A stretch of 14,011 bases of DNA from an uncultured Corynebacterium sp. (GTDB lineage: Bacteria > Actinomycetota > Actinomycetes > Mycobacteriales > Mycobacteriaceae), in the NCBI RefSeq assembly GCF_937999985.1, contig NZ_CALLDG010000121.1:1-14011 (forward strand). Reading direction: 5' to 3'. Each line of letters starts with the position of its first letter. The stretch's first letter is position 1. The translations under genes and the position numbers were made by a program. Of the stretch, positions 1 to 6,221 are shown one piece after another. The notes under the pieces are model-generated. The model was given only the letters and a program-made list of their open reading frames with translations. It was not told the origin of the DNA and did no database searches.

Positions 1-1021
1 GGAACTGTACTGGTGGGGGTCCTGCTTCCTGATTAACGTTCCGCTTGTTATCGCAGCCTTGGTCGCCGTGCCCTTCGTCGCTCCGAAGGATCAGCCACGA
101 CCCGAAAAGCATTGGGACTTTATCTCTTCCTTCTACGCGATGATCACTCTGGTCAGCGCAGTCATGCTTATCAAGGAGGGCAGCCACTCCCCGCAAAACT
201 GGCCAGTCATCGGCGTTGCAGCCGTGTTGCTTCTCGTGGGCGGCTGGGCCTTTACGCGACGTCAGAACGGGCTCGAGCAACCCCTGATCACCTTTGACAT
301 CTTCCGATTCCCCGCTTTCCGCGCCGGCGCCCTGGGAGCCGCCCTGTCCATGTTCGCCCTCGCTGGTCTGCAGTACGTCATCACTCAGAAGCTGCAACTC
401 GCCGACGGATTGTCGCCGCTGCACTCCGGCGTGTACGTGACCTTTGCAGCTCTGGGAGCCCTTTTCACGTCCATCTATGCCGGTGCCCGCCTAACGCGCT
501 TCGGCATCCGACGCCTGATCGCCGGCGGGTTTGGCCTAGCCACGGTCGGTGCTCTATGCGTGTGCCTCTATGGTTATTTGGATTCGACGCCCCTTCTTCT
601 CAGCGGCCTATTCATTAAGGGCATGGGGCTAGGCGCGGTGATGGCGGTAGCCTCCATCGCCATGATTTCAGGAGTGCCGAGCCATCGCGCGGGCATGGCC
701 TCCTCAGTGGAGGAAGTCAGCTACGAGTTCGGATCTTTGACCTCCATCGCGGTCCTCGGCAGCCTGGTCACGGCCTTCTATTCCGCGTTGATCACCCTGC
801 CGGCCGGAGCCCCAGCAGAAGCAACGGAGAGTCTGCATGCCGCGGTGCACATCGCCCATTTCTCGGACTCCAGCTGGGCCGAACAGCTGCTAGCCGCCGC
901 AGATACGGCTTACTCCCATGCCTTCGCAATGATCACCGCCCTGGTCGTGTTGGCACTGGCGGCCGGATGCCTCTACACAGCGCGAATCCTGCGCGGCGTC
1001 ACCGTGGAGCTGCAGGACTGA
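1..1021 (+). CDS. MFS drug/proton antiporter, DHA2 (14-TM) type, 5'-truncated
   Basis: This is the C-terminal 339 residues of a major facilitator exporter. The reading frame is open from base 2, so the gene begins upstream of the window; a TTG at 59 is only an internal codon. The first visible residues (YWWGSCFLINVPL) match the conserved 'W..FLINVP' motif that follows TM5-6 in EmrB/QacA-type transporters. About nine hydrophobic segments follow, which agrees with TM6 to TM14 of a 14-helix DHA2 protein. Such proteins sit in the cytoplasmic membrane and export cationic or hydrophobic drugs in exchange for protons; the substrate cannot be read from the sequence. It ends 11 bases before the convergent pseudouridine synthase stop, with no clear terminator between them. 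Family assignment is confident; substrate is unknown. Confidence 0.88.
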   Translation, partial: ELYWWGSCFLINVPLVIAALVAVPFVAPKDQPRPEKHWDFISSFYAMITLVSAVMLIKEGSHSPQNWPVIGVAAVLLLVGGWAFTRRQNGLEQPLITFDIFRFPAFRAGALGAALSMFALAGLQYVITQKLQLADGLSPLHSGVYVTFAALGALFTSIYAGARLTRFGIRRLIAGGFGLATVGALCVCLYGYLDSTPLLLSGLFIKGMGLGAVMAVASIAMISGVPSHRAGMASSVEEVSYEFGSLTSIAVLGSLVTAFYSALITLPAGAPAEATESLHAAVHIAHFSDSSWAEQLLAAADTAYSHAFAMITALVVLALAAGCLYTARILRGVTVELQD

Positions 1022-1032
1022 TCTAGCGCCAG

Positions 1033-2049
1033 CTAGAACCGGCTGATGAACTCCCGCTCCTCGCCGCTCAGTGGGTCAGGGAAGCGGAGCTCCTTGGCGA
1101 TCAGGCCCATGGGGGCGGCAAAGTCCTCGTCCTCCACGTAGACCGGTCGGGGCGTAGGGGCGTCAATAGAAAAGAGCGCCGCGTCCGTGAGTTCGGTGTA
1201 CAGAGGATCGTTCAGGATCGGCAACCCAAGCGAGCGAAGGACGACGCGAAGCTGGTGGGTCTTGCCAGTGCGTGGTTCCAGGCGCCACACTAGGACATCA
1301 CGGCCGTCGCGGTGCTCTGTGCGCAGCTCCGTGACCAGGGTAAGGGCATTGGGCGGGCCGTCGGTGAGGATGGTGCTGAGGTGCCCGCGAGTCTTGGACA
1401 TGGTGTGCTCCAGCCGCCATGGACGCTCCGGCGTAGGAGGATCCCACGAGCGCCAGTCGGCTAGTCGGGGGATGGGGGCGAAGGGAGCCTCCTCGGGCAG
1501 GGGAGTCAGCGCCTCGTAGACCTTGTGAGGAATGCGCCGCTCGAACATCGTCTGATAGGCGCCGCGCACCTCCGGGCGGGCCGTCATCAGAAGCACCCCG
1601 CGGGTCAGGCGGTCGAGGCGGTGAGAGGGGGACAGCTCCGGAATGCCGAGCTGCACACGAGCCTTGACCAGCGCGGTTTCGGTAATGTGCTGGCCGCGTG
1701 GGAGGGTGGCCAGGAAAGGGGGCTTATCCACCACGACGATATCCGCATCCTGGTGCAGCACCGTAATCTCGCCGGGGACGGGACGTTCCGGGGCAGGGCG
1801 CCGATAAAAGTTGATGAAGCTGCCGGGGCGCAGGACGTCATCCGGGGCGAGCGCTTCACCGGAATCCAGGCACACTTCACCTGCGGCGAAGCGCTCTAAA
1901 ACGGCACTAAAATTATCATCTTCTGCGCGGTGGCGCTGGGAGGAAATAAGGTGCCACAAAAAATCTTTTGCCACCCACGGCGTGTCGGTAGCTGGGGGAA
2001 CAAGAATCCGCGTAGGATTTAAGCCCCTTTTTACTGGTAAAGGTCCCAT
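1033..2049 (-). CDS. RluA-family RNA pseudouridine synthase
   Basis: It probably isomerises uridine to pseudouridine in rRNA or tRNA. The protein has 338 residues from the ATG at 2049; a TTG directly before it (2052) could add one residue. Near residues 25-90 there is a basic region that may be S4-like. The catalytic domain starts near residue 95 with 'VLHQDADIVVVDKPPFL', typical of the family. The signature HRLDR lies at about residues 143-147 and carries the catalytic Asp; the usual 'TSG' after it reads 'TRG'. The C-terminal 'GKTHQLRVVL' segment is also characteristic. No Shine-Dalgarno sequence is visible, but TAGCAT (2064 to 2059, minus strand) is placed to start a leaderless or nearly leaderless mRNA. 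The gene is divergent from the small ORF at 2071. The modified RNA position cannot be deduced. Confidence 0.9.
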   Translation of the reverse strand: MGPLPVKRGLNPTRILVPPATDTPWVAKDFLWHLISSQRHRAEDDNFSAVLERFAAGEVCLDSGEALAPDDVLRPGSFINFYRRPAPERPVPGEITVLHQDADIVVVDKPPFLATLPRGQHITETALVKARVQLGIPELSPSHRLDRLTRGVLLMTARPEVRGAYQTMFERRIPHKVYEALTPLPEEAPFAPIPRLADWRSWDPPTPERPWRLEHTMSKTRGHLSTILTDGPPNALTLVTELRTEHRDGRDVLVWRLEPRTGKTHQLRVVLRSLGLPILNDPLYTELTDAALFSIDAPTPRPVYVEDEDFAAPMGLIAKELRFPDPLSGEEREFISRF

Positions 2050-2057
2050 CAATCCGT

Positions 2058-2064
2058 TATGCTA
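2058..2064. promoter_or_regulatory. Overlapping, symmetric divergent -10 elements
   Basis: The 7-mer TATGCTA holds a -10 box on each strand. On the plus strand TATGCT (2058-2063) is 7 nt from the ATG at 2071. On the minus strand TAGCAT (2064-2059) is 6 nt from TTG 2052 and 9 nt from ATG 2049. Both fit the TANNNT pattern and both genes lack a Shine-Dalgarno sequence, so leaderless transcripts in both directions are likely. The -35 regions are weak: TGGTAA at 2035-2040 for plus, TTGCAG (2086-2081) for minus. Confidence 0.55.
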
Positions 2065-2070
2065 CCCGGC

Positions 2071-2226
2071 ATGGATATTGCTGCAATTACCGGTTCCTTG
2101 TCTAACCTGTTCAAGAGCGAGCTCGGCGGTGTTCTGCTGAACATCTTCCGCGCGCTCCTCGAGTTCTTCTCCCCGTCCAACGCACCCGGCGCTGAGGACG
2201 TTCCGCTGCCCGACACCCAGGCCTAG
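2071..2226 (+). CDS. Short amphipathic-helix peptide (51 aa), unknown; possible envelope peptide
   Basis: This ORF runs from ATG 2071 to TAG 2224-2226. The product begins MDIAAITGSLSNLF and ends PLPDTQA. It has no signal peptide and no Cys. Hydrophobic residues fall at 3, 6, 10, 13/14, 18, 21/22, 25, 29 and 32, giving one amphipathic helix from about 3 to 34, followed by a Pro/Asp-rich tail. A -10 box exactly 7 nt upstream and a strong terminator just downstream make a complete monocistronic unit, which supports a real gene. The size, lack of a signal, acidic character and helix recall the corynebacterial mycomembrane peptides PorA/PorH and other O-mycoloylated peptides, but I see no sequence identity that proves it. 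Other options are a small membrane-active regulator or toxin-like peptide. Gene call is moderately confident; function is open. Confidence 0.65.
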   Translation: MDIAAITGSLSNLFKSELGGVLLNIFRALLEFFSPSNAPGAEDVPLPDTQA

Positions 2227-2259
2227 TCCCTCAACCTAAAATCTAAATTCCCACCCACA

Positions 2260-2304
2260 GGGTGCCTAACTTGTCCCGAAAATAGGGGCAAATAGGCACC
2301 CTTT
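2260..2304 (+). terminator. Two-tier hairpin terminator after the small ORF
   Basis: The outer stem GGGTGCCTA (2260-2268) pairs with TAGGCACCC (2293-2301). The inner stem TTGTCCC (2271-2277) pairs with GGGGCAA (2285-2291), with one G-T wobble. The loop is 7 nt and TTT follows. The U tract is short but the stem is very stable. It separates the 51-aa ORF from the universal stress gene. Confidence 0.75.
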
Positions 2305-2327
2305 CTGCATTGATTAGCGCTTTTAAG

Positions 2328-2333
2328 GATAAT
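2328..2333 (+). promoter_or_regulatory. Possible -10 element for the universal stress gene
   Basis: GATAAT matches five of six positions of the TATAAT consensus and lies about 55 nt before the ATG at 2389, after the terminator hairpin. No convincing -35 box stands at the right distance (TTGATT at 2310-2315 is only 12 nt away), so the call is weak. Confidence 0.3.
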
Positions 2334-2388
2334 GGGAGGTGGTAGAGGATCAATGAAATAATGCCCTTGCAAGGAAGGATCGTTTCCC

Positions 2389-3300
2389 ATGGCTACCACG
2401 AGCGATAAGGAAATCATCGTCGCAGTTGATGGCTCTGATGCCAGCAACGAAGCCGTTAGGTGGGCTGCGAACGCTGCCCTGAAGCGCAAGCAGCCACTGA
2501 AGCTGGTGAGCGCTTACACCATGCCGCAGTTCATGTACGCCGACGGAATGGTTCCGCCGCAGGAGCTCTACGACGAGCTCGAGAGCGAGGCCGGCGACAA
2601 GATCGAGAACGCCCGCAAGATCGTCACCGACTTCAGCGCCGACGTCGAGGTTAGCTACCTGGTCAAGGAAGGCGCCCCGATCGATACTCTCCTGGATCTC
2701 TCTGAAACTGCGGAGATGATCGTCATGGGCTCCCGCGGCCTGGGCGGCCTCTCCGGCCTGGTTATGGGTTCCGTCTCCAGCGCTGTGGTCTCCCACGCCG
2801 ACTGCCCTGTCGTGGTTGTGCGCAAGGACAACGACGTGACCGTCGATAACAAGTACGGCCCCGTCGTAGTTGGTGTGGATGGCTCCGAAATCTCCCGCCA
2901 GGCGCTGAAGATCGCCTTCCGCGAGGCAGAGGCACGCGGCGCCCTGCTGCGCGCCGTTCACTCTTGGACAGACACGCAGATCCACACCACCTACGTTGGC
3001 CTGGTGGATGCTCAGAACCAGATGGATCGCATGATCGTCGAGCGTCAGAACATGATGGAAGACGAGCTGAAGGAGCTCATCAAGGAGTACCCGAGCGTAC
3101 AGGTCGAGGAGATCGTCGAGCGTGAGCGTCCGGTGCAGTCCCTCACCGAGGCGGCCAAGGACGCACAGCTGCTTATCGTTGGCTCTCACGGTCGTGGCGG
3201 CTTCAAGGGCATGCTGCTGGGCTCCACCTCCCGCACCCTGCTGCAGTACGCACCGTGCCCGATGATGGTTGTCCGTCCGAAGGACAAGAAGCGTAAGTAA
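2389..3300 (+). CDS. Tandem UspA universal stress protein, ATP-binding type
   Basis: This is a cytoplasmic protein of 303 residues with two UspA domains, about 7-146 and 157-296. Each domain ends with the ATP-binding motif G-x2-G-x9-G-(S/T): G114-G117-G127-S in the first and G265-G268-G278-S in the second. Each also begins with the expected 'VAVDGS' or 'VGVDGS' strand with Asp. Tandem-domain, ATP-binding Usp proteins are common in actinobacteria and are linked to stress survival and slow growth; a specific partner is not indicated here. The start is ATG 2389, with a Shine-Dalgarno sequence AAGGAAGG at 2371-2378. It is a single-gene unit bounded by terminators on both sides. Confidence 0.93.
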   Translation: MATTSDKEIIVAVDGSDASNEAVRWAANAALKRKQPLKLVSAYTMPQFMYADGMVPPQELYDELESEAGDKIENARKIVTDFSADVEVSYLVKEGAPIDTLLDLSETAEMIVMGSRGLGGLSGLVMGSVSSAVVSHADCPVVVVRKDNDVTVDNKYGPVVVGVDGSEISRQALKIAFREAEARGALLRAVHSWTDTQIHTTYVGLVDAQNQMDRMIVERQNMMEDELKELIKEYPSVQVEEIVERERPVQSLTEAAKDAQLLIVGSHGRGGFKGMLLGSTSRTLLQYAPCPMMVVRPKDKKRK

Positions 3301-3333
3301 GCACGCGCAAATCAATAGCGCAAGATAATACAG

Positions 3334-3367
3334 ATCCTGTAGAGTCCAATGGGCTCTGCAGGATTTT
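3334..3367 (+). terminator. Rho-independent terminator after the universal stress gene
   Basis: ATCCTGTAGAGTCC (3334-3347) pairs with GGGCTCTGCAGGAT (3351-3364) through about 14 pairs including two G-T wobbles. The loop is 3 nt and TTTT ends the element. It begins 33 bases after the Usp stop codon. Confidence 0.8.
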
Positions 3368-3397
3368 GTAGACTTAGGCGAGTAAGCGCGCTAAAGG

Positions 3398-3408
3398 CTG
3401 ACCGTCAG
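3398..3408. promoter_or_regulatory. 11-bp palindrome before the TetR gene, candidate operator
   Basis: CTGAC-C-GTCAG is a perfect inverted repeat with a single central base, 35 nt before the TetR-family start codon. TetR proteins commonly bind palindromes near their own promoter, so this could be an autoregulatory site. It is short and could be chance. Confidence 0.3.
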
Positions 3409-3443
3409 AGATTACAAGGAAGACAAAGGTAAGGAGAAAGTAG

Positions 3444-4187
3444 ATGGCAACGGCAGAGGATAAAACCCGCACGGCGGGCTCCGCGGCCTCTACTGACTCC
3501 TCGGCCAAGGCAGCGGGCGCGAAGACGGTCAAAAAGGTCGCGAAGAAAACGGCCAAGAGAACCAGTAAGGCGACTAAGCAGACAGCCCGCTCCAGCCGTC
3601 GCAACCGACCCGGGCCGCGCCAGCGCCTGCTGGCAAGCGCGACGAACCTCTTTACCACGCAGGGCATCCGCGTGATCGGAATCGACCGAATTCTGCGCGA
3701 TGCAGACGTGGCGAAGGCCAGCCTGTATTCCCTATTTGGATCAAAGGACAACCTGGTTGTCGCCTACCTGCAGGAGCTGGATCAGAAGTGGCGCGAGGAC
3801 TGGCACGCGCTGGCGGATAAGCGCGAAAAGCCAGAGGATCGCATCATCGCGTTCTTCGACCTGTGCATTCAGCAGGAGCCAGAAAACAACTTCCGCGGCT
3901 CCCACTTCCAGAATGCGGCCAGCGAGTACCCGCGGCCCGAGACCGACTCGGAACAGCGCATCCGCGACGCGGCGATGGAGTACCGTCGTTGGTGTCGCGA
4001 CACGATGGCCGAGCTACTCACGGAACGCTTTGGCTATGCCTCGCAGACGCTGGCCGACCAGCTGATGGTGTTCATGGATGGCGGGCTTAACGGCGCGAAG
4101 ATGTCCCGCAACACCGTGCCGCTGGAAACCGCTAGAGGCTTGGCGAAGCAGCTACTGCTGACGGCGCCGATGAGCTACAACATCTAG
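3444..4187 (+). CDS. TetR/AcrR-family regulator with Lys/Ala-rich N-terminal tail
   Basis: This is a DNA-binding repressor-type protein of 247 residues. The TetR_N domain spans about residues 56-108, with the helix-turn-helix and following helix in 'GIDRILRDADVAKASLYSLFGSKDNL' (about 79-104), where the usual 'YYHF' is 'LYSLF'. Residues about 110-245 form the helical ligand-binding and dimer domain. The odd part is residues 1-55: a low-complexity tail, with about 22-53 very rich in Lys, Ala, Thr and Arg (KKVAKKTAKRTSKATKQTAR), like the tails of mycobacterial HU or histone H1. Ordinary TetR proteins have only a few residues before the HTH. The start is secured by AAGGAG at 3431-3436, 7 nt from the ATG. 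The stop overlaps that of the convergent insertase gene. The ligand and targets are unknown. Confidence 0.88.
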   Translation: MATAEDKTRTAGSAASTDSSAKAAGAKTVKKVAKKTAKRTSKATKQTARSSRRNRPGPRQRLLASATNLFTTQGIRVIGIDRILRDADVAKASLYSLFGSKDNLVVAYLQELDQKWREDWHALADKREKPEDRIIAFFDLCIQQEPENNFRGSHFQNAASEYPRPETDSEQRIRDAAMEYRRWCRDTMAELLTERFGYASQTLADQLMVFMDGGLNGAKMSRNTVPLETARGLAKQLLLTAPMSYNI

Positions 4188-5113
4188 CCAGTTCGCTTGG
4201 CCTTCCGCCCCAGCTTCTTCTCCTTCTTCCGCTCGACCAGCTGGTTCTTCATCACCTTGTGGTGCTCCAGGAACTCCTCAGAGTAGGGAATCTTGCGATC
4301 CAGGATCCGCTGAATGGTGATCGTCTGGGTGGTAGTCCACAGGTTGTTGCCCACCCAGTAGATCATCAACGCGACCGGGCCGACCGCGCCCAGGGCAATG
4401 GTAAACGGAGCAAGCAGGACGATGGGACCGATCAGCCACATCAACTTCAGCAGTCCGCGAGCCAAACCTGAGTTGTGATCCACCGTGAGGTAATTCCGGT
4501 ACATGGAGTAAGCCCAGTTAGATGTGGTGAAAATCGCCGCCAGAATAGCCATGGGGAACACTACCCAAAAGACCTGCTCCTTAGTGGTGTGAATTTCCGC
4601 GAACTGCGAATCAGCCATCTGCACATAAGCGGCCATAGGCACCCCGAAGAGCTTTGCGGAAAGCAGTGACTGGACTTCCTCGGCATTCAGAGGGCCAAAG
4701 CCGTTGACGGAAGCGTTGATCTCTGGGTCCGGGCTGGTGACGTGAATGAGCATGCGGTACAGGCCAATCAGAACCGGAATCTGGATAAGCGCGGGAATGC
4801 AACCATCGGAGAAGCGATATTCGTGCTCCTTCTGTAGCTCGCGTCGCCTCTTGGCCAGCTCCTTGCGACCTTCCGCCGTTTTATCATCGCTGTATTCCTG
4901 CTCCAGCCGATAAACTTTTGGTCGGATGTTAATCAGAATACGGCTGGAATAAGACTGCCGGTAGACGAAAGGCAAAAGCAGTGACCGAACGGTGACGATT
5001 AAAAGCACAAGTGCCAGCAACCAAGATTGCGCTGTATCCCAGCCAAAAATATCGGCAAAAAGGTAATGCCATGCCTTCAGGAATAGGGCAACGGGATACT
5101 CGACAATCTTCAT
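4184..5113 (-). CDS. yidC: YidC/Oxa1-type membrane protein insertase (paralog)
   Basis: It inserts or folds proteins in the cytoplasmic membrane, alone or with Sec. The protein has 309 residues from the ATG at 5113. TM1 (about 28-50) contains an Arg (R43) like the essential groove Arg of YidC. A charged coiled cytoplasmic loop follows (about 65-100), then 'GCIPALIQIPVLIGLYRML' (family TM2), two further hydrophobic segments about 180-200 and 220-255, and a basic tail KKEKKLGRKAKR that could touch the ribosome. An open frame extends upstream to 5263, but it runs over the divergent sortase gene. The ATG at 5113 has TAAGCT exactly 7 nt upstream and no Shine-Dalgarno sequence, so it is probably leaderless. 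The housekeeping yidC normally lies in the rpmH-rnpA cluster near the origin; its absence here suggests a second copy. Confidence 0.88.
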   Translation of the reverse strand: MKIVEYPVALFLKAWHYLFADIFGWDTAQSWLLALVLLIVTVRSLLLPFVYRQSYSSRILINIRPKVYRLEQEYSDDKTAEGRKELAKRRRELQKEHEYRFSDGCIPALIQIPVLIGLYRMLIHVTSPDPEINASVNGFGPLNAEEVQSLLSAKLFGVPMAAYVQMADSQFAEIHTTKEQVFWVVFPMAILAAIFTTSNWAYSMYRNYLTVDHNSGLARGLLKLMWLIGPIVLLAPFTIALGAVGPVALMIYWVGNNLWTTTQTITIQRILDRKIPYSEEFLEHHKVMKNQLVERKKEKKLGRKAKRTG

Positions 5114-5120
5114 GGAGGAG

Positions 5121-5126
5121 AGCTTA
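5121..5126 (-). promoter_or_regulatory. -10 element for leaderless yidC paralog
   Basis: Read on the minus strand this is TAAGCT, followed by seven bases and the ATG at 5113. It fits TANNNT and supports choosing 5113 rather than 5134 or 5263 as the start. No clear -35 box is visible. Confidence 0.5.
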
Positions 5127-5179
5127 CCCGCCATGAGAGATAGCTGCGGGATACGGTGGGGAAACGCCCTAGAACGTAG

Positions 5180-5185
5180 TACGAT
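5180..5185 (+). promoter_or_regulatory. -10 element for leaderless sortase gene
   Basis: TACGAT is followed by seven bases (GTGACGC) and the sortase ATG at 5193. The spacing is the same as for the divergent insertase and the 51-aa ORF. No Shine-Dalgarno sequence precedes the ATG. Confidence 0.5.
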
Positions 5186-5192
5186 GTGACGC

Positions 5193-5993
5193 ATGGCGCG
5201 ACACCGACGACAGGCGAAAACACGACTCGACCCGATTAGTGTTTTCGGCGAAATCCTCATCACGTTTGGTGTCCTCGCCTTGCTCTTCGGCTTCTGGGAT
5301 GTTTTTTGGACGGATGTTCAATCCGGCCGTCAACAAGCTGCCGTCGCCCAGGAGCTGGATGATCAGTGGGATGAAAAGAACCCTCGTCCGCTGACCGAAC
5401 CGGCTGAAGGCGCCGCCTTTGCCCGGCTACATATTCCCTCCTTTGGCTCGGACTTTAACTTCTCCGTGGTCAAGGGCGTGACCGACGAGGACCTGACCAA
5501 GGGGCCGGGGCATTACCAGGAGACCCAGGCGCCAGGTAAGCCCGGTAACTTCGCCATGGCCGGTCACCGCGTAGGCCGTGGCTCCCCCTTTAACGACCTG
5601 GGCCTGCTGAAAACCTGCGATTCCGTCGTGGTGGAAACCGCCGGCAGCTGGAATATCTACCGTGTGCTGCCGATCGACGTAGCTCCGGGTGATCGTTTGG
5701 CGGAGGCCAAGAAGTGCATGCCCCCAGAGCTGGCGCAGAAAATTTCTAGTGGTGAATACGCGGGCGTCAACGGCCGTTATATCACCACTCCGAACGACAT
5801 CAACGTGATCAATCCTGTCCCCGGTCAGGAGCGCGTCGAGGTGCATCCCAAGGACGATGCGGCGCTGTTAACGATGACGACCTGCCACCCGCAGTTTTCT
5901 AACAAGGAGCGCATGATCGTCCACGCGGCACTAGTCCGTTCGGAGCTGAAGAAGGGCGGCGAGGTGCCCGAGGAATTGACGAAGGGAGCTTAA
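5193..5993 (+). CDS. Class E sortase
   Basis: This is a membrane-anchored cysteine transpeptidase that joins surface proteins to the cell wall after cutting a C-terminal sorting motif; class E enzymes usually prefer LAxTG. The protein has 266 residues: a basic N-terminus, one membrane segment about 18-40 and an extracellular sortase domain about 72-252. The catalytic residues are visible: His125 in 'MAGHRVG', Cys231 in 'TMTTCHP' (family TLTTC) and Arg240 in 'NKERMIVHA'. The gene is divergent from the YidC paralog across a 79-base region with a -10 box for each, and it directly adjoins the next small gene. This pairing of a class E sortase with a small membrane protein is common in actinobacteria, where pabA and pknB often follow; here they do not. 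No sortase substrate lies in the window. Confidence 0.93.
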   Translation: MARHRRQAKTRLDPISVFGEILITFGVLALLFGFWDVFWTDVQSGRQQAAVAQELDDQWDEKNPRPLTEPAEGAAFARLHIPSFGSDFNFSVVKGVTDEDLTKGPGHYQETQAPGKPGNFAMAGHRVGRGSPFNDLGLLKTCDSVVVETAGSWNIYRVLPIDVAPGDRLAEAKKCMPPELAQKISSGEYAGVNGRYITTPNDINVINPVPGQERVEVHPKDDAALLTMTTCHPQFSNKERMIVHAALVRSELKKGGEVPEELTKGA

Positions 5994-6179
5994 ATGTACG
6001 CGATGTTGTGGCGTAACCTGCCGGGTCCCTGGTGGGTTAAGCTGCTGATCGTCCTGGTGCTGCTGGTGGGCATCTTCTTCCTCCTTATGGAGGTCGTGTT
6101 CCCCTGGATCGGGCCGATGATGCCCTGGACCGATGTGGGCGTTTCGGACGGGCTGCTGCGGGTCGCTGCTTTAGCTTGA
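5994..6179 (+). CDS. Small single-TM protein coupled to class E sortase
   Basis: This is a 61-residue protein with a short N-terminal segment (MYAMLWRNLPGPWWVKL), one membrane helix about 17-36 and a short Pro/Trp-rich outer part (VFPWIGPMMPW). Similar small proteins with 'LPGP.WVK' and 'VFPW' stand next to class E sortases in many actinobacteria; their function is not known to me. The ATG starts directly at the sortase stop codon (TAA-ATG, no gap) and GGGAG at 5984-5988 inside the sortase gene is its ribosome site, so the two are translated together. A role in assisting the sortase is an inference from this conserved pairing. Confidence 0.85.
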   Translation: MYAMLWRNLPGPWWVKLLIVLVLLVGIFFLLMEVVFPWIGPMMPWTDVGVSDGLLRVAALA

Positions 6180-6185
6180 GCCCGC

Positions 6186-6221
6186 GCGCCGCTTAGAGCT
6201 TGAGCGCCGCTTAGAGCTTGA
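6186..6221. repeat. 18-bp perfect tandem repeat at convergent gene ends
   Basis: GCGCCGCTTAGAGCTTGA occurs twice in direct tandem (6186-6203 and 6204-6221). A degenerate third copy of its core (TTTAGCTTGAG, 6170-6180) contains the stop codon of the small membrane protein. The minus-strand lipoprotein ends inside the second copy, so its last codons CTC AAG CTC TAA are present twice. It looks like a local duplication; the gap holds no classical terminator. Confidence 0.85.

Noticed and set aside
2350..3315. 321-codon open frame on the minus strand opposite the universal stress gene
   Set aside because: It covers the well-supported Usp gene and its promoter and terminator; the translation has no recognisable family.
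5114..5263. N-terminal extension of the YidC paralog to 5263
   Set aside because: It would run through both -10 boxes and into the sortase gene; the extra residues are Arg-rich and unlike YidC.
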